A DNA stretch of 52,569 nucleotides from Poindextera sp035294785 (GCA_035294785.1 DATGKF010000081.1:1-52569); one strand, 5' to 3'; positions 1-7,999 are shown, counted from the stretch's first letter. Made by a program: numbers and translations. Notes: generated by a model not told the origin, from the letters alone.

Positions 1-2
1 CC

Positions 3-71
3 GCCTTCGCGTTTATGCGCGATGGCCAGCGCCCGACCGGAAACGTCTGGGCCGAGCCCGCGGCCGCCTGA
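3..71 (+). CDS. C-terminal fragment of an unidentified protein
   Basis: The third forward frame is open from the window edge to a TGA at 69-71 and would encode about 22 residues ending VWAEPAAA. It stops 21 nt before the convergent end of phnE, as expected for a real tail-to-tail gene border. The fragment is too short to assign a family. It could belong to the phosphonate locus or be unrelated, and it could also be a chance open frame. Confidence 0.35.
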   Translation, partial: AFAFMRDGQRPTGNVWAEPAAA

Positions 72-92
72 ACAGCGCCGAACCAGCAGGCG

Positions 93-890
93 CTAGATCA
101 AGCGGCTGCGCATCGCCTGCGACAGCAGGTCGATCAGGGTCACGGCGACGACGATCACGATCACCATCCCGGCCGTCTGGCTGAACTGGAAGGCGTTCAT
201 CGAGGTGAAAAGCAGCTGGCCGATGCCGCCGGCGCCGATGAACCCCAGCACCGTCGCCGAGCGCGCGTTGGCCTCGAAGCGGTAGAGGGCGTAGCTGGTC
301 CAGAGCGGCGCGACCTGAGGGATCACGCCCCAGACGATCTCCTGAAGCCGGCTGGCGCCGGTCGCGCGCACGCCCTCGATGGGGCCCGGCGCCACGGTCT
401 CGACCGCCTCGGAGAAGAGCTTGCCGAGCACGCCGCCGGTGTTGATGGCGATGGCGAGGACGCCGGTCAGCGGCCCAAGCCCGATGGTCACCACGAACGC
501 GAGGCCGATCACCAGCTCCGGCATCGACCGAAGCACGTCGAGCAGGCGGCGGACGGGCTGCTGAATCCACACCGGCGAGATGTTGCGCGCCGCCGCGAGA
601 CCGAGCGGAATGGCGATGAAGATGGCGATGAAGGTGCCCCAGAGCGCCATCTGCACCGTCAGCCACATCTGGCCGACGTATTCGCCCATGTCGCCGACGT
701 CGGGGTGCAGGAAGGCGCCGAGCATTTCGGCGAGGTTGGCGCGATTGGTGATCAGCATCGGCAGCCGGCGAAGCTGCACCGGGCCGACGCTGGCGATCAG
801 CACGACCGCGAGCCCGCCCCAGAGCGCGAGATCGATCAGCCGCTCGCCAAGCGGCTTGACCGGCGGCCGAAGCGCCAGCGTCTCGCTCAT
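93..890 (-). CDS. phnE: Phosphonate ABC transporter permease PhnE
   Basis: This 265-residue inner-membrane permease forms the channel of a phosphonate/phosphate-ester importer. Hydrophobic segments lie near residues 20-38, 78-100, 126-148 and 212-256. The cytoplasmic EAA loop, which docks on the ATPase, is at about 161-190 (EAVETVAPGP...GAS..Q..WGVIPQ). Length and loop fit the PhnE family. The ATG overlaps the phnD stop by 4 nt, so the order on the minus strand is phnC-phnD-phnE with translational coupling. No C-P lyase or phosphonatase genes are visible in the window, so the substrate (phosphonate, phosphite or phosphate ester) is not settled. Confidence 0.93.
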   Translation of the reverse strand: MSETLALRPPVKPLGERLIDLALWGGLAVVLIASVGPVQLRRLPMLITNRANLAEMLGAFLHPDVGDMGEYVGQMWLTVQMALWGTFIAIFIAIPLGLAAARNISPVWIQQPVRRLLDVLRSMPELVIGLAFVVTIGLGPLTGVLAIAINTGGVLGKLFSEAVETVAPGPIEGVRATGASRLQEIVWGVIPQVAPLWTSYALYRFEANARSATVLGFIGAGGIGQLLFTSMNAFQFSQTAGMVIVIVVAVTLIDLLSQAMRSRLI

Positions 891-1861
891 GAATGATGGT
901 GCGAGGCGATCTCGGCCGCCACGGCGTCATAGGCCTGCTGAGCGGCGGCGATCTTCTGCGGATCGCCCGTCTTCTTCGCCGCGTAGAGGGTGGCGCTGGC
1001 GTCCATCTGCTTGATCGGATCGAGGTAGTCGTCGCCGGCCGCCGCAAAGCCGCCGAACGTCAGCGCTTTGAGGTTCGCCCGCTCGCGGTCGCCTTCAGGC
1101 CCCGGCGCGGTTCCATAGGTGAGGAAGAAGGTTCTGATCTTCGCCTTGACGACGGGATCGAGGTCCTTGCGCGCCACGATCGAGGATTCCGGCAAGGGCG
1201 GCGAGGTCCAGATCACCTGAACTTTGTCGGCGGCGTCGGGCTCGTCGCGATGGGCGAAGCCGAGGCCGACGGTGTTCATCGTGGCCACGTCGACGACGCC
1301 GTTGGCGACGGCGAACAGGTTCGCCTGATGGCTGGCCGAGCGCACCACCTTGAAGCAGGCGTCGGGATCGATGCCGCGCGGAATGAAGAGGTAGGCCATG
1401 GGCGCGAGCGTGCCCGAGGTCGAGCGCGGATCGCCGATGCCGAACGTGTAGCGCTTGCCGCACTTCAAGACGTCGCCAAGGGTGATGCCGGAGCCCTTCT
1501 TCACCAGGAGGATCGACTCGTAGTCCTTGGCCCCGCCCTCGTCGGTGATGCGGCCGAGGATCTCCCCGTTGGCGCGGCGCACGGCCTCCAGCGTCGGCAA
1601 CGCCGAGAACCAGCCCACCTGCACCTGGTTGAACTTCATCGCCTCGATCACGGCGGTGTAGTTCGAGGCGTAGTAGGCTTCGACCTTCAGGCCCGTCTGC
1701 TTCTGCAGATCGTCCAGCACCGGCTGCCAGCGGCGGCCCATGGCCCCCTGGTCCTCGGCCGACTCGAAGGAGAACTTGATCACGCCGGCATCGTCGTGGC
1801 CGCAGGTGGAGAGGCCGAGCGAGGCGAGCGCGACGAGGGCCACGAGGAGGTTGCGGATCAT
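887..1861 (-). CDS. phnD: Phosphonate ABC transporter substrate-binding protein PhnD
   Basis: A 324-residue periplasmic binding protein that hands substrate to PhnE/PhnC. The N-terminus is a lipoprotein-like signal with a lipobox ending LSTC (Cys20), so it is probably membrane tethered rather than free. The body has PhnD-family features: an FSFESAEDQ opening strand, KFNQVQVGWFSALPTLEA, a SxxTSGTLAPMAYL segment near the middle, and VATMNTVGL. It overlaps phnC and phnE by 4 nt on either side. The C-terminus ends in a His-rich ASHHHS. Confidence 0.92.
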   Translation of the reverse strand: MIRNLLVALVALASLGLSTCGHDDAGVIKFSFESAEDQGAMGRRWQPVLDDLQKQTGLKVEAYYASNYTAVIEAMKFNQVQVGWFSALPTLEAVRRANGEILGRITDEGGAKDYESILLVKKGSGITLGDVLKCGKRYTFGIGDPRSTSGTLAPMAYLFIPRGIDPDACFKVVRSASHQANLFAVANGVVDVATMNTVGLGFAHRDEPDAADKVQVIWTSPPLPESSIVARKDLDPVVKAKIRTFFLTYGTAPGPEGDRERANLKALTFGGFAAAGDDYLDPIKQMDASATLYAAKKTGDPQKIAAAQQAYDAVAAEIASHHHS

Positions 1862-2652
1862 GCGGGCGTCGCCTCCAGGAGCGCGTCTTCGATCTCGGCG
1901 CCGTAGATGTCGGCGAGGCGGTCGCGGTCCAGCGCCGCGCTCGGGCCGTCGAACACGATCCGGCCGGCCTTGAGCGCGACGATCCGCGGGCAGTAGCGCA
2001 GCGCATGGTCGACCTGGTGCAGGGAGACGAGGATCGTGATCTGCTCGGCGCGGTTCAGGTCGGCCAGCAGCGCCATCACCCGGCGCGCGGCGACCGGATC
2101 GAGGGAAGCGACCGGTTCATCGGCCAAGATCACCTCCGCGCCCTGGACGAGCGCACGCGCGATGGCGCCGCGCTGCTGCTGGCCGCCGGAGAGGGTCTGC
2201 GCCCGCTGGCCGGCGAGTTCGGCGACCCCGACACGGTCGAGCGCGCGCATCACGACCGCCTGCTCGGCCTTCGGCCAGCGACCGGTCAGCCCGCGCCAGG
2301 CTTCGATGCGGCCGAGCAGGCCGAGCGCGGCGTTGGTGTAAAGGCTGAGCCGACCCACCAGGTTGAACTGCTGGAAGACCACGCCGATGCGGGCGCGCAG
2401 GGCCCGCACGCCCTCGGCCAGGCGGCCGTTTCGCTGCATGGTCTCGCCGAAAGTCTCGACGACCCCGTCGCCGGGGTCGAGGGTCACGAGCCCGCCGATG
2501 GCGCGCAGCAGCGTCGACTTGCCGGCGCCGGAGGGGCCGATCAGGCCGACCATCTCGCCCCGGCCGATGCGCAGCGAAACGCCGCCCAGCGCCTTGTGCG
2601 CGCGGTAGGTCTTGGCCGCCGACCTGACTGCGATGACGTCGCCCGAGGCCAT
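1858..2652 (-). CDS. phnC: Phosphonate ABC transporter ATP-binding protein PhnC
   Basis: A 264-residue ABC ATPase that powers the PhnCDE importer. Walker A is GPSGAGKST (39-47), the Q-loop region is VVFQQFNLVG, the signature is LSGGQQQR (154-161), Walker B is VILADEP (174-180), and the H-loop is in LVSLHQVDHAL. The ATG at 2652 has a purine-rich GGGGGAGGGG just upstream. It is the first gene of the minus-strand operon and is divergent from the ornithine decarboxylase gene. The shared 217-nt upstream region carries an inverted repeat at 2751-2769. Confidence 0.94.
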   Translation of the reverse strand: MASGDVIAVRSAAKTYRAHKALGGVSLRIGRGEMVGLIGPSGAGKSTLLRAIGGLVTLDPGDGVVETFGETMQRNGRLAEGVRALRARIGVVFQQFNLVGRLSLYTNAALGLLGRIEAWRGLTGRWPKAEQAVVMRALDRVGVAELAGQRAQTLSGGQQQRGAIARALVQGAEVILADEPVASLDPVAARRVMALLADLNRAEQITILVSLHQVDHALRYCPRIVALKAGRIVFDGPSAALDRDRLADIYGAEIEDALLEATPA

Positions 2653-2750
2653 GCCCCTCCCCCTGTCCGCCGCGCATCAGAGCCCGGAATGACGACGCCT
2701 TTGCGAAACTTTCGCCGTCCCGGCAAGCGCTGGGCTTAGACAGGCTTAAC

Positions 2751-2769
2751 CGATGTAGACTTTACATCG
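2751..2769. promoter_or_regulatory. Perfect inverted repeat, candidate operator
   Basis: CGATGTA and TACATCG are exact reverse complements separated by five bases (GACTT). The repeat sits in the region shared by divergent phnC and the decarboxylase gene, 99 nt from the phnC ATG and 101 nt from the decarboxylase TTG. Its size and symmetry fit a dimeric HTH regulator. The sequence alone does not say which regulator or which gene it controls. Confidence 0.45.
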
Positions 2770-2861
2770 CCGCGCGCATTCCCTATGTCGCGCGCTCCGG
2801 CGGACCCGATGTCCTCAAAAGCGCTGCTAACGCCGGCTGGGTTTAACAATTCGCAGGGGGT

Positions 2862-2880
2862 TACGTGAATTGCACACGTA
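2862..2880 (+). promoter_or_regulatory. Hairpin spanning the decarboxylase start codon
   Basis: TACGTG (2862-2867) pairs with CACGTA (2875-2880) around the loop AATTGCA, which contains the TTG start at 2870-2872. Two more G-C pairs can form beyond a single bulged T, using the end of the GGGGG ribosome-binding stretch (2856-2860). If it forms in the mRNA it would partly mask the start of the ornithine decarboxylase gene. This is a structural inference with no conservation check. Confidence 0.35.
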
Positions 2881-4111
2881 CCATTCGCCCCTGGACCTGG
2901 TCCGTGAGCGGTCGCCGGAACGTCCTGTCGCTTTGCAGCGACCGGACGCCGTGGCCCTAGCGGCGCGCTGGTTCCAGAACACCTTTCAAGGCGACGTCTT
3001 CTACGCCGTTAAGGCGAACCCTTCGCCGTGGGTGATCGAAACGCTGGCCGACAACGGCGTCCGGGCCTTCGACGTGGCCTCTCTGGCCGAAATCGAGCTG
3101 GTCGCCGAACACGCGCCCGGCGCGCGCCTGGCCTTCATGCATCCGGTGAAAAGCCGGCGCGCGATCGCCGCCGCCTACTTCGATCATGGGGTCAGGACCT
3201 TCGCCTTCGACGCCGATGACGAACTGGCCAAGATCCTCGATGCGACCGGGCAGGCCAAGGATCTGAACCTGATCGTGCGGCTGGCCGCCTCGTCGGCCGG
3301 CTCGGCCTATCCGCTGGCGGGCAAGTTCGGCGTCGAGCCAGCGGACGCGCCGCCGCTGTTGCTCGCCGCGCGGCGCGCCACCGACGAGCTGATGGGCGTG
3401 GCCTTCCACGTGGGCAGCCAGTGCATGCGCCCGACGGCCTATCAGGCGGCGATGGCGCAGGCCTCGCGCGCGCTGGTTCGCGCCGGCGTGTTCGCCGACG
3501 TGGTCGACGTGGGCGGCGGCTTCCCCTCGGTCTATCCGGGCATGGTCCCGCCGGCCCTGGGTTTCTACATGGACGCCATCGAGCGCGGCTTCGCCGAGAT
3601 GATGGTGCACGAAACGACCGAGCTGTGGTGCGAGCCGGGCCGGGCGCTGACGGCCGAGTGCGCCTCGCTGCTCACCCGTGTGGAGCTGAAGAAGGGCGAT
3701 GCGCTCTACCTGAACGACGGCGCGTATGGCGCGCTGTTCGACGCGGCGCACAGCAAGTGGCCGTTCCCGGTCAAGCTCGTCCGCGACGGTCCGCCGTCCG
3801 AGGCGCCGCTGAAGCCGTTCCGCTTCTACGGGCCGACGTGCGATTCCGTCGACCATATGCCGGGGCCGTTCTGGCTGCCGGAAGACGTGGGCGAGGGCGA
3901 CTTCGTCGAGATCGGCATGCTGGGCGCCTACGGGACGGCGATGGCCACGCGCTTCAACGGTTACGGCGAGGTGGACGAAGCCGTGGTGACCGATGCGCCG
4001 ATGGCCTCGATGTACGGCCTTGCGCCGGCCTCTATCCCGACACCGCGGGTGGAGTCCGAGACGGTCGTCAAACTGTCGCGCGCCCGTGGAAAGAAGCGGC
4101 GGCGGCGCTAG
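2870..4111 (+). CDS. Ornithine (or lysine/ornithine) decarboxylase, fold III PLP enzyme
   Basis: A 413-residue group IV decarboxylase making putrescine (or cadaverine). The PLP lysine is in VFYAVKAN (Lys48), the phosphate-binding glycine loop is VVDVGGGFPS, EPGRAL follows, and the active-site cysteine is in YGPTCDSVD near the C-terminus. All are typical of the alanine racemase-fold family. I chose the TTG at 2870 because no ATG or GTG lies in frame before the conserved HTYHSP opening and AGGGGG lies about 10 nt upstream. It ends 24 nt before the deoxyhypusine synthase-like gene, so the two probably form a polyamine operon. Ornithine versus lysine preference cannot be read from sequence. Confidence 0.88.
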   Translation: MHTYHSPLDLVRERSPERPVALQRPDAVALAARWFQNTFQGDVFYAVKANPSPWVIETLADNGVRAFDVASLAEIELVAEHAPGARLAFMHPVKSRRAIAAAYFDHGVRTFAFDADDELAKILDATGQAKDLNLIVRLAASSAGSAYPLAGKFGVEPADAPPLLLAARRATDELMGVAFHVGSQCMRPTAYQAAMAQASRALVRAGVFADVVDVGGGFPSVYPGMVPPALGFYMDAIERGFAEMMVHETTELWCEPGRALTAECASLLTRVELKKGDALYLNDGAYGALFDAAHSKWPFPVKLVRDGPPSEAPLKPFRFYGPTCDSVDHMPGPFWLPEDVGEGDFVEIGMLGAYGTAMATRFNGYGEVDEAVVTDAPMASMYGLAPASIPTPRVESETVVKLSRARGKKRRRR

Positions 4112-4135
4112 CCGCCTCCTTCAAGCCTTCCGATC

Positions 4136-5176
4136 ATGACCAAGCCCAACACCAAGGCCGAGTTGCTCGCCAAGACGGTCGAGCACGTCGACATCACCGC
4201 CTACGACGCCCGTCCCGTGATCGACGCCATGCGCGGCATGAGCTTCACCTCGCGCGACACCGCACGCGCGGCCGACATCCTCTCGATGGCCATCGAGGAC
4301 GCGGCCTGCTCGACCTGGCTCACGCTGGCCGGATCGACCAGCGCCGGCGGCTGCATGCACGTCTATCGCGACATGGTGCGGTTCGGGATGATCGACGCCG
4401 TGGTGGCCACGGGCGCCTCGATCATCGACATGGATTTCTTCGAGGCGCTCGGCTTCAAGCACTACCAGGCCGCGGGCGAGGTCGACGACGGGGTGCTGCG
4501 CGGGCTCTATATCGACCGCATCTACGACACCTACATCGACGAGGAGGAGCTGCAGGCGTGCGACGGCGCGATCAAGACGATCGCCGACAGTCTTGAGCCG
4601 CGCCCCTACTCGTCCCGCGAATTCATCCACGAGATCGGCAAGTGGCTCGCGGCCGGAAACGCGAAGAAGCCCGGTTCCCTGATCCAGACTGCGTTCGAGG
4701 AAGAGGCGCCGATCTTCTGCCCGGCGTTCACCGACTCCTCCGCCGGCTTCGGCCTGGTCAAGCATCAGGTGGAGCGCATCAAGGCGAAGGCGCCTTACGT
4801 CTCCATCGACGCGGTCGCCGACTTTCGCGAGCTGACCGACGTAAAGATCGCCGCCAAGACGACGGCCCTCTTCATGGTCGGCGGCGGCGTGCCGAAGAAC
4901 TTCGCCCAGGACACGGTCGTCTGCGCCGAAATCCTCGGCATCGAGGCCGACATGCACAAGTACGCGGTGCAGATCACGGTGGCCGACGTGCGCGACGGCG
5001 CCTGTTCGTCCTCGACGCTGAAGGAGGCCTCGTCCTGGGGCAAGGTCGAGACGACCCACGAGCAGATGGTGTTCGCGGAGGCGACGACCGTCGTGCCGCT
5101 GATCGCCTCGGACGCCTACCACCGCGGAGCCTGGCGGCGCCGGGAAAAGCGCCGCTTCGCCAAGCTGTTCGCTTAA
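4136..5176 (+). CDS. Deoxyhypusine synthase-like protein (probable homospermidine synthase)
   Basis: A 346-residue NAD-dependent aminobutyl transferase of the deoxyhypusine synthase (DHS) family. Bacteria lack eIF5A, so a polyamine acceptor is more likely, giving homospermidine from putrescine; this is inference. Compared with human DHS as I remember it, the catalytic lysine is kept in SSWGK (Lys303, human Lys329), as are the neighbouring Trp301 and Glu297. The site of human Asp316 is Cys290 and that of His288 is Asn255. The NAD-site GGGVPKN segment is present. It follows the ornithine decarboxylase by 24 nt, which supplies the putrescine substrate and supports the polyamine role. Confidence 0.82.
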   Translation: MTKPNTKAELLAKTVEHVDITAYDARPVIDAMRGMSFTSRDTARAADILSMAIEDAACSTWLTLAGSTSAGGCMHVYRDMVRFGMIDAVVATGASIIDMDFFEALGFKHYQAAGEVDDGVLRGLYIDRIYDTYIDEEELQACDGAIKTIADSLEPRPYSSREFIHEIGKWLAAGNAKKPGSLIQTAFEEEAPIFCPAFTDSSAGFGLVKHQVERIKAKAPYVSIDAVADFRELTDVKIAAKTTALFMVGGGVPKNFAQDTVVCAEILGIEADMHKYAVQITVADVRDGACSSSTLKEASSWGKVETTHEQMVFAEATTVVPLIASDAYHRGAWRRREKRRFAKLFA

Positions 5177-5199
5177 GCGCGGCCAGCGGTGCGCGTCAG

Positions 5200-5634
5200 G
5201 TGAAACTCTTCACCATCGGATACCAGGCCGCGACGCAGGCCGAGGTGGTCGCGAACCTGAAGGCCGCGGGCGTTGCGGTTCTGGTCGACGTGCGCGCGGT
5301 GGCGGCCTCGCGGCGGGCGGGCTTCTCCAAGCGCCTGCTGGCGGCCAGCCTCGCCGACGCCGGCATCGACTACCTGCACCTGCGTGCTCTGGGCACCCCC
5401 GCGACCGGACGCACCGCCGCCCGCGCCGGACGCGTGGGCGAGATGCATGCGATCTACAACGCCTATCTGGACAACGAGCCCGCCGCGCAGACGGCGCTGG
5501 CCGACCTGGCCGAGATCGCCGCCGCCCGGCCGGCGGCGCTGCTCTGCCTGGAGGCCGACGCGAACGCCTGCCACCGGCGCCTGATCGCCAATCGCCTCGC
5601 CGCGGCCAGGGGCTTCGAGGTGGTCGACCTATAG
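5200..5634 (+). CDS. DUF488 domain protein
   Basis: A 144-residue protein of the DUF488 family. It has the opening KLFTIGYQ, a VLVDVRAVAASRR segment and the family's C-terminal CLEADANACHRRLIANRL. I placed the start at GTG 5200 because the conserved KLFTIGY begins directly after it. The gene starts 23 nt after the DHS-like gene and may share its transcript. Biochemical function is unknown for the family. The TAG stop is part of a 16-nt perfect palindrome shared with the converging gene. Confidence 0.82.
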   Translation: MKLFTIGYQAATQAEVVANLKAAGVAVLVDVRAVAASRRAGFSKRLLAASLADAGIDYLHLRALGTPATGRTAARAGRVGEMHAIYNAYLDNEPAAQTALADLAEIAAARPAALLCLEADANACHRRLIANRLAAARGFEVVDL

Positions 5635-5647
5635 CCCGCGCGGGCTA
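5632..5647. terminator. Perfect 16-nt palindrome joining two convergent stop codons
   Basis: TAGCCCGCGCGGGCTA is its own reverse complement. It begins with the TAG of the DUF488 gene and ends with the complement of the TAG of the minus-strand membrane protein gene. It could fold at both transcript ends and act as a bidirectional terminator or 3' stabiliser. There is no long T-tract, only a short TTTT on the right flank, so factor-independent termination is uncertain. Confidence 0.5.
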
Positions 5648-6022
5648 GCGCTTTTCGCGGTGCAGGAAGGCGCGGGCGACCTCGGCGATCACGCGCGGAT
5701 TGCGCATGGCCATGATCCCGGCCGCCAGCGCGACGCCGGTCGTGGCGAACGGCTTGTCGCGCACCAGCTCCATCAGATCTTCCGCGACCCCGGTCGGGCC
5801 TTCGCTGCGCACGCGTCGCCTTCGTCGCGGAATGGAGAGGAGCCCGCCGACCGCGACCAGCACGGCCGCCGAGCCGGCGACGATCGCTCCGGCGCCGGCC
5901 GAGCCGACCAGCGGCTCGACGAGCGCGAAGAGGGCGAAGGCGGCCGCGACCACCGCCACGCCGGCGGCTGTCGCCAGCGCGACGATCGCCACCGCCGCCA
6001 TCAGGAGCCGGCTGAAGATCAC
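5645..6022 (-). CDS. Small membrane protein, unknown function
   Basis: A 125-residue protein with two strong hydrophobic segments (about residues 7-33 and 43-62), an Arg cluster RRRRRVR, a soluble linker and a third weakly hydrophobic GVALAAGIMAM stretch. The GTG start overlaps the stop of the YqjD-like gene by 4 nt (GTGA), so the two are coupled. The position is like that of YqjE-type partners beside YqjD in enterobacteria, but I see no clear sequence match. A role at the membrane under stress is guessed from the neighbour and the promoter. Confidence 0.7.
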   Translation of the reverse strand: MIFSRLLMAAVAIVALATAAGVAVVAAAFALFALVEPLVGSAGAGAIVAGSAAVLVAVGGLLSIPRRRRRVRSEGPTGVAEDLMELVRDKPFATTGVALAAGIMAMRNPRVIAEVARAFLHREKR

Positions 6023-6309
6023 CGGCGTCCGCCGGCGAGCAGGATGCCGATGACGATGCCGACGCCGAACGCGGTGATGGTCGCCGTCAGCGGCCGCTCC
6101 TGCACGCGTTCCGTCATGTAGCGCTGGGCGACGTCGATGGAGTCGCCTGCGCTGTCGGCGTAGACGCGCGCCTGGCTGCGCAGCGTCTCCAGGCCTTCCT
6201 GGATGGTCTTCTGCGCCCGGTCGGTGAGGTCGGCGAGGTTCTTTTCCGCGTCCTTGATCGTCTTTTCGACGCGGTCGGCCGTCTGGTCGATAGCGGTGCT
6301 GGCGGGCAT
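6019..6309 (-). CDS. ElaB/YqjD/DUF883-like membrane-anchored stress protein
   Basis: A 96-residue protein with a long amphipathic helical part (TADRVEKTIKDAEKNLAD onward) and one C-terminal membrane anchor, TITAFGVGIVIGILLAGG. This is the layout of the ElaB/YqjD family, whose E. coli members are stress-induced inner-membrane proteins that bind ribosomes. I chose the ATG at 6309 (MPASTAIDQ) because GGAG lies 7 nt upstream. An upstream in-frame start at 6363 would add 18 residues but would sit just at the promoter found at 6368-6393. First gene of a two-gene minus-strand operon. Confidence 0.75.
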   Translation of the reverse strand: MPASTAIDQTADRVEKTIKDAEKNLADLTDRAQKTIQEGLETLRSQARVYADSAGDSIDVAQRYMTERVQERPLTATITAFGVGIVIGILLAGGRR

Positions 6310-6367
6310 GCGGGGTCTCCAGACCTGGTCTTTGGGGTTGAACGCTTTCAAAAAGCTAAGCAATCGG

Positions 6368-6393
6368 AACGCGGCCGCGCCAGCGGCGGTTCC
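6368..6393 (-). promoter_or_regulatory. EcfG/SigT-type general stress promoter
   Basis: On the minus strand, GGAAC (6393-6389) is followed after exactly 17 bases by CGTT (6371-6368). This matches the GGAAC-N16/17-CGTT consensus for alphaproteobacterial EcfG-family sigma factors. It points toward the YqjD-like gene, whose ATG is about 60 nt downstream. The motif match is exact; use in vivo is inferred. Confidence 0.65.
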
Positions 6394-6532
6394 GGCCGCG
6401 CGGGCTTGGCCTCAAGCGGGCTGCATGACGCTTTCCTTATCCGTCCGCAAGGTGTTCTCTGCCGACATCCGTTGACGCTGCGGCGCGCCGCACGCGCGGG
6501 CCGTCCAACCCGAAGGCATAGAGCGGTCGCCC

Positions 6533-7999
6533 ATGGAGAGCGCCAAAGCCAAAGCCGCGCCATCCGTCGAGCCGCCTGCGGGCCGCCTGCCGCCCGCCGG
6601 CGACGATCCGGTCGCCATGGCGCGGCTCGAGCGGATCGCGGGCCTCGCGGCGCGCGCGTTCCGCGCCGCCCGCGCGGCGATCGCCGTCGTGGAGGACGGC
6701 GAGCCGGTGGTGAAGGCGCGCGTCCCAGCGACCGCCGCGGGCTGGCCGGCGGCTCTCGCGCTCCGGCGGACGCTCACCCGAGCCCCGACCGAGGCCGGCC
6801 CGCACGGCCTGCGCCTCGCCGCCCAGCTCAGCGAGCCCGAGGGCGGCGTGGTCGGGCTGCTGTTGGTGGAGGACGATCGGCGGCGGCGGAGCCTCTCCGA
6901 CGCCGAGCGGGCGCTGCTCGCCGACCTCGCCGGCGTGGCGACTGATGAAATCCTCCGCGGCCGGGACGAGGCGGCGCGCGATACGCTGGTCGCCGAACTC
7001 GATCACCGGGTGAAGAACGTGCTGGCCGCCGTCCAGTCCCTGGCCGGCCAGTCGGCGCGCAAGGCCTCGTCGCTGGAGTCGTTCCTGAAGACCTTCGCCG
7101 GGCGGCTGAAGTCGATGGCCTCGGCGCATCAGCTGCTGACGGCCACGCGCTGGCGCGGCGCCGGGATGCAGAACATCGCCGCCGCTGAACTCGGCGGGCT
7201 CGCGCCCGGCCAGACCCGCTGGCACGGGTCCGACGTTCTGCTCACGCCCAGGGCGGCCAACGCCATGTCGCTGGCGCTGCACGAGCTGGCCACCAACGCC
7301 GTGAAGTTCGGGGCGCTGTCGACCGAACTCGGCCGCGTCGAGGTCGCCTGGCGGGCGACGCCGGCGGGCGGCCTTTCGCTGTCGTGGATCGAGACGGGCG
7401 GCCCGCCTGTGGAGCCGCCCACCCGGCGCGGCTTCGGCTCGACCCTGCTCGAGAAGGTCACCGGCCGCGAACTGGGGGGCGAGGCGCGGGTCGAACACCG
7501 GCGCGAAGGCGTGCGCGCGACGCTGGTCGCCGGCGCCAGCGCGGTGGCGAGCCAGCCGCGCGCCGCGCCGACCGCGAGCCCGGCCGAGACAGGGGCCGCC
7601 GCCGGCGCGTCCGCCGGCCAGCCGTTCCGCGCCGGACGCATCGAAGGTTTGCGAGTGCTGATCGTCGAGGACGCGCTCCTCCTGGCGCTCGAGCTCGAGT
7701 CCGGCCTCGCCGAGGCCGGCGCCAGCGTGGTCGGCTCGGCCGCCGACGTCGAGGAGGGGCTGCGCATGGCGGCGCTGCCCCTCGACGCCGCGGTGCTGGA
7801 CGCCAACCTGAACGGCGAGTCGGTGCTTCCGGTCGCCGAGGCGCTGAGGGCGCGGCGAATCCCGTTCGTCTTCGCGACCGGCTATGGCGATTCCAAGTTC
7901 ACGCCCCAGGGGTTTGACGCCCCGCTTATCAAGAAGCCCTACGACGTGACCCAGGTCGCGGCCGCCCTGGCGGAAATCACCGGCCGCTTGGCCGCCTAG
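6533..7999 (+). CDS. HWE-family histidine kinase with C-terminal receiver domain
   Basis: A 488-residue cytosolic hybrid sensor. Residues about 25-145 look like a small GAF-type sensor. The HWE dimerisation box has the phosphoacceptor His158 in ELDHRVKNVL, the N-box is LHELATNAVKFGALS, and the diagnostic WxE is in SWIETGGPPV followed by RRGFGS. An Ala/Pro-rich linker leads to a receiver domain (about 370-488) with EDALLL acidic residues, phospho-Asp423 in AVLDANLNGE and Lys in LIKKPY. There is no membrane segment. HWE/HisKA_2 kinases often feed the PhyR-EcfG stress pathway in this class, and a matching promoter lies just upstream on the other strand. The stop codon overlaps that of the converging cysG-like gene. 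Confidence 0.88.
   Translation: MESAKAKAAPSVEPPAGRLPPAGDDPVAMARLERIAGLAARAFRAARAAIAVVEDGEPVVKARVPATAAGWPAALALRRTLTRAPTEAGPHGLRLAAQLSEPEGGVVGLLLVEDDRRRRSLSDAERALLADLAGVATDEILRGRDEAARDTLVAELDHRVKNVLAAVQSLAGQSARKASSLESFLKTFAGRLKSMASAHQLLTATRWRGAGMQNIAAAELGGLAPGQTRWHGSDVLLTPRAANAMSLALHELATNAVKFGALSTELGRVEVAWRATPAGGLSLSWIETGGPPVEPPTRRGFGSTLLEKVTGRELGGEARVEHRREGVRATLVAGASAVASQPRAAPTASPAETGAAAGASAGQPFRAGRIEGLRVLIVEDALLLALELESGLAEAGASVVGSAADVEEGLRMAALPLDAAVLDANLNGESVLPVAEALRARRIPFVFATGYGDSKFTPQGFDAPLIKKPYDVTQVAAALAEITGRLAA

Noticed and set aside
2740..2850. TTAA motifs near the decarboxylase promoter considered as CtrA cell-cycle sites.
   Set aside because: The spacing does not fit TTAA-N7-TTAA; no full site is visible here or in the other divergent regions inspected.
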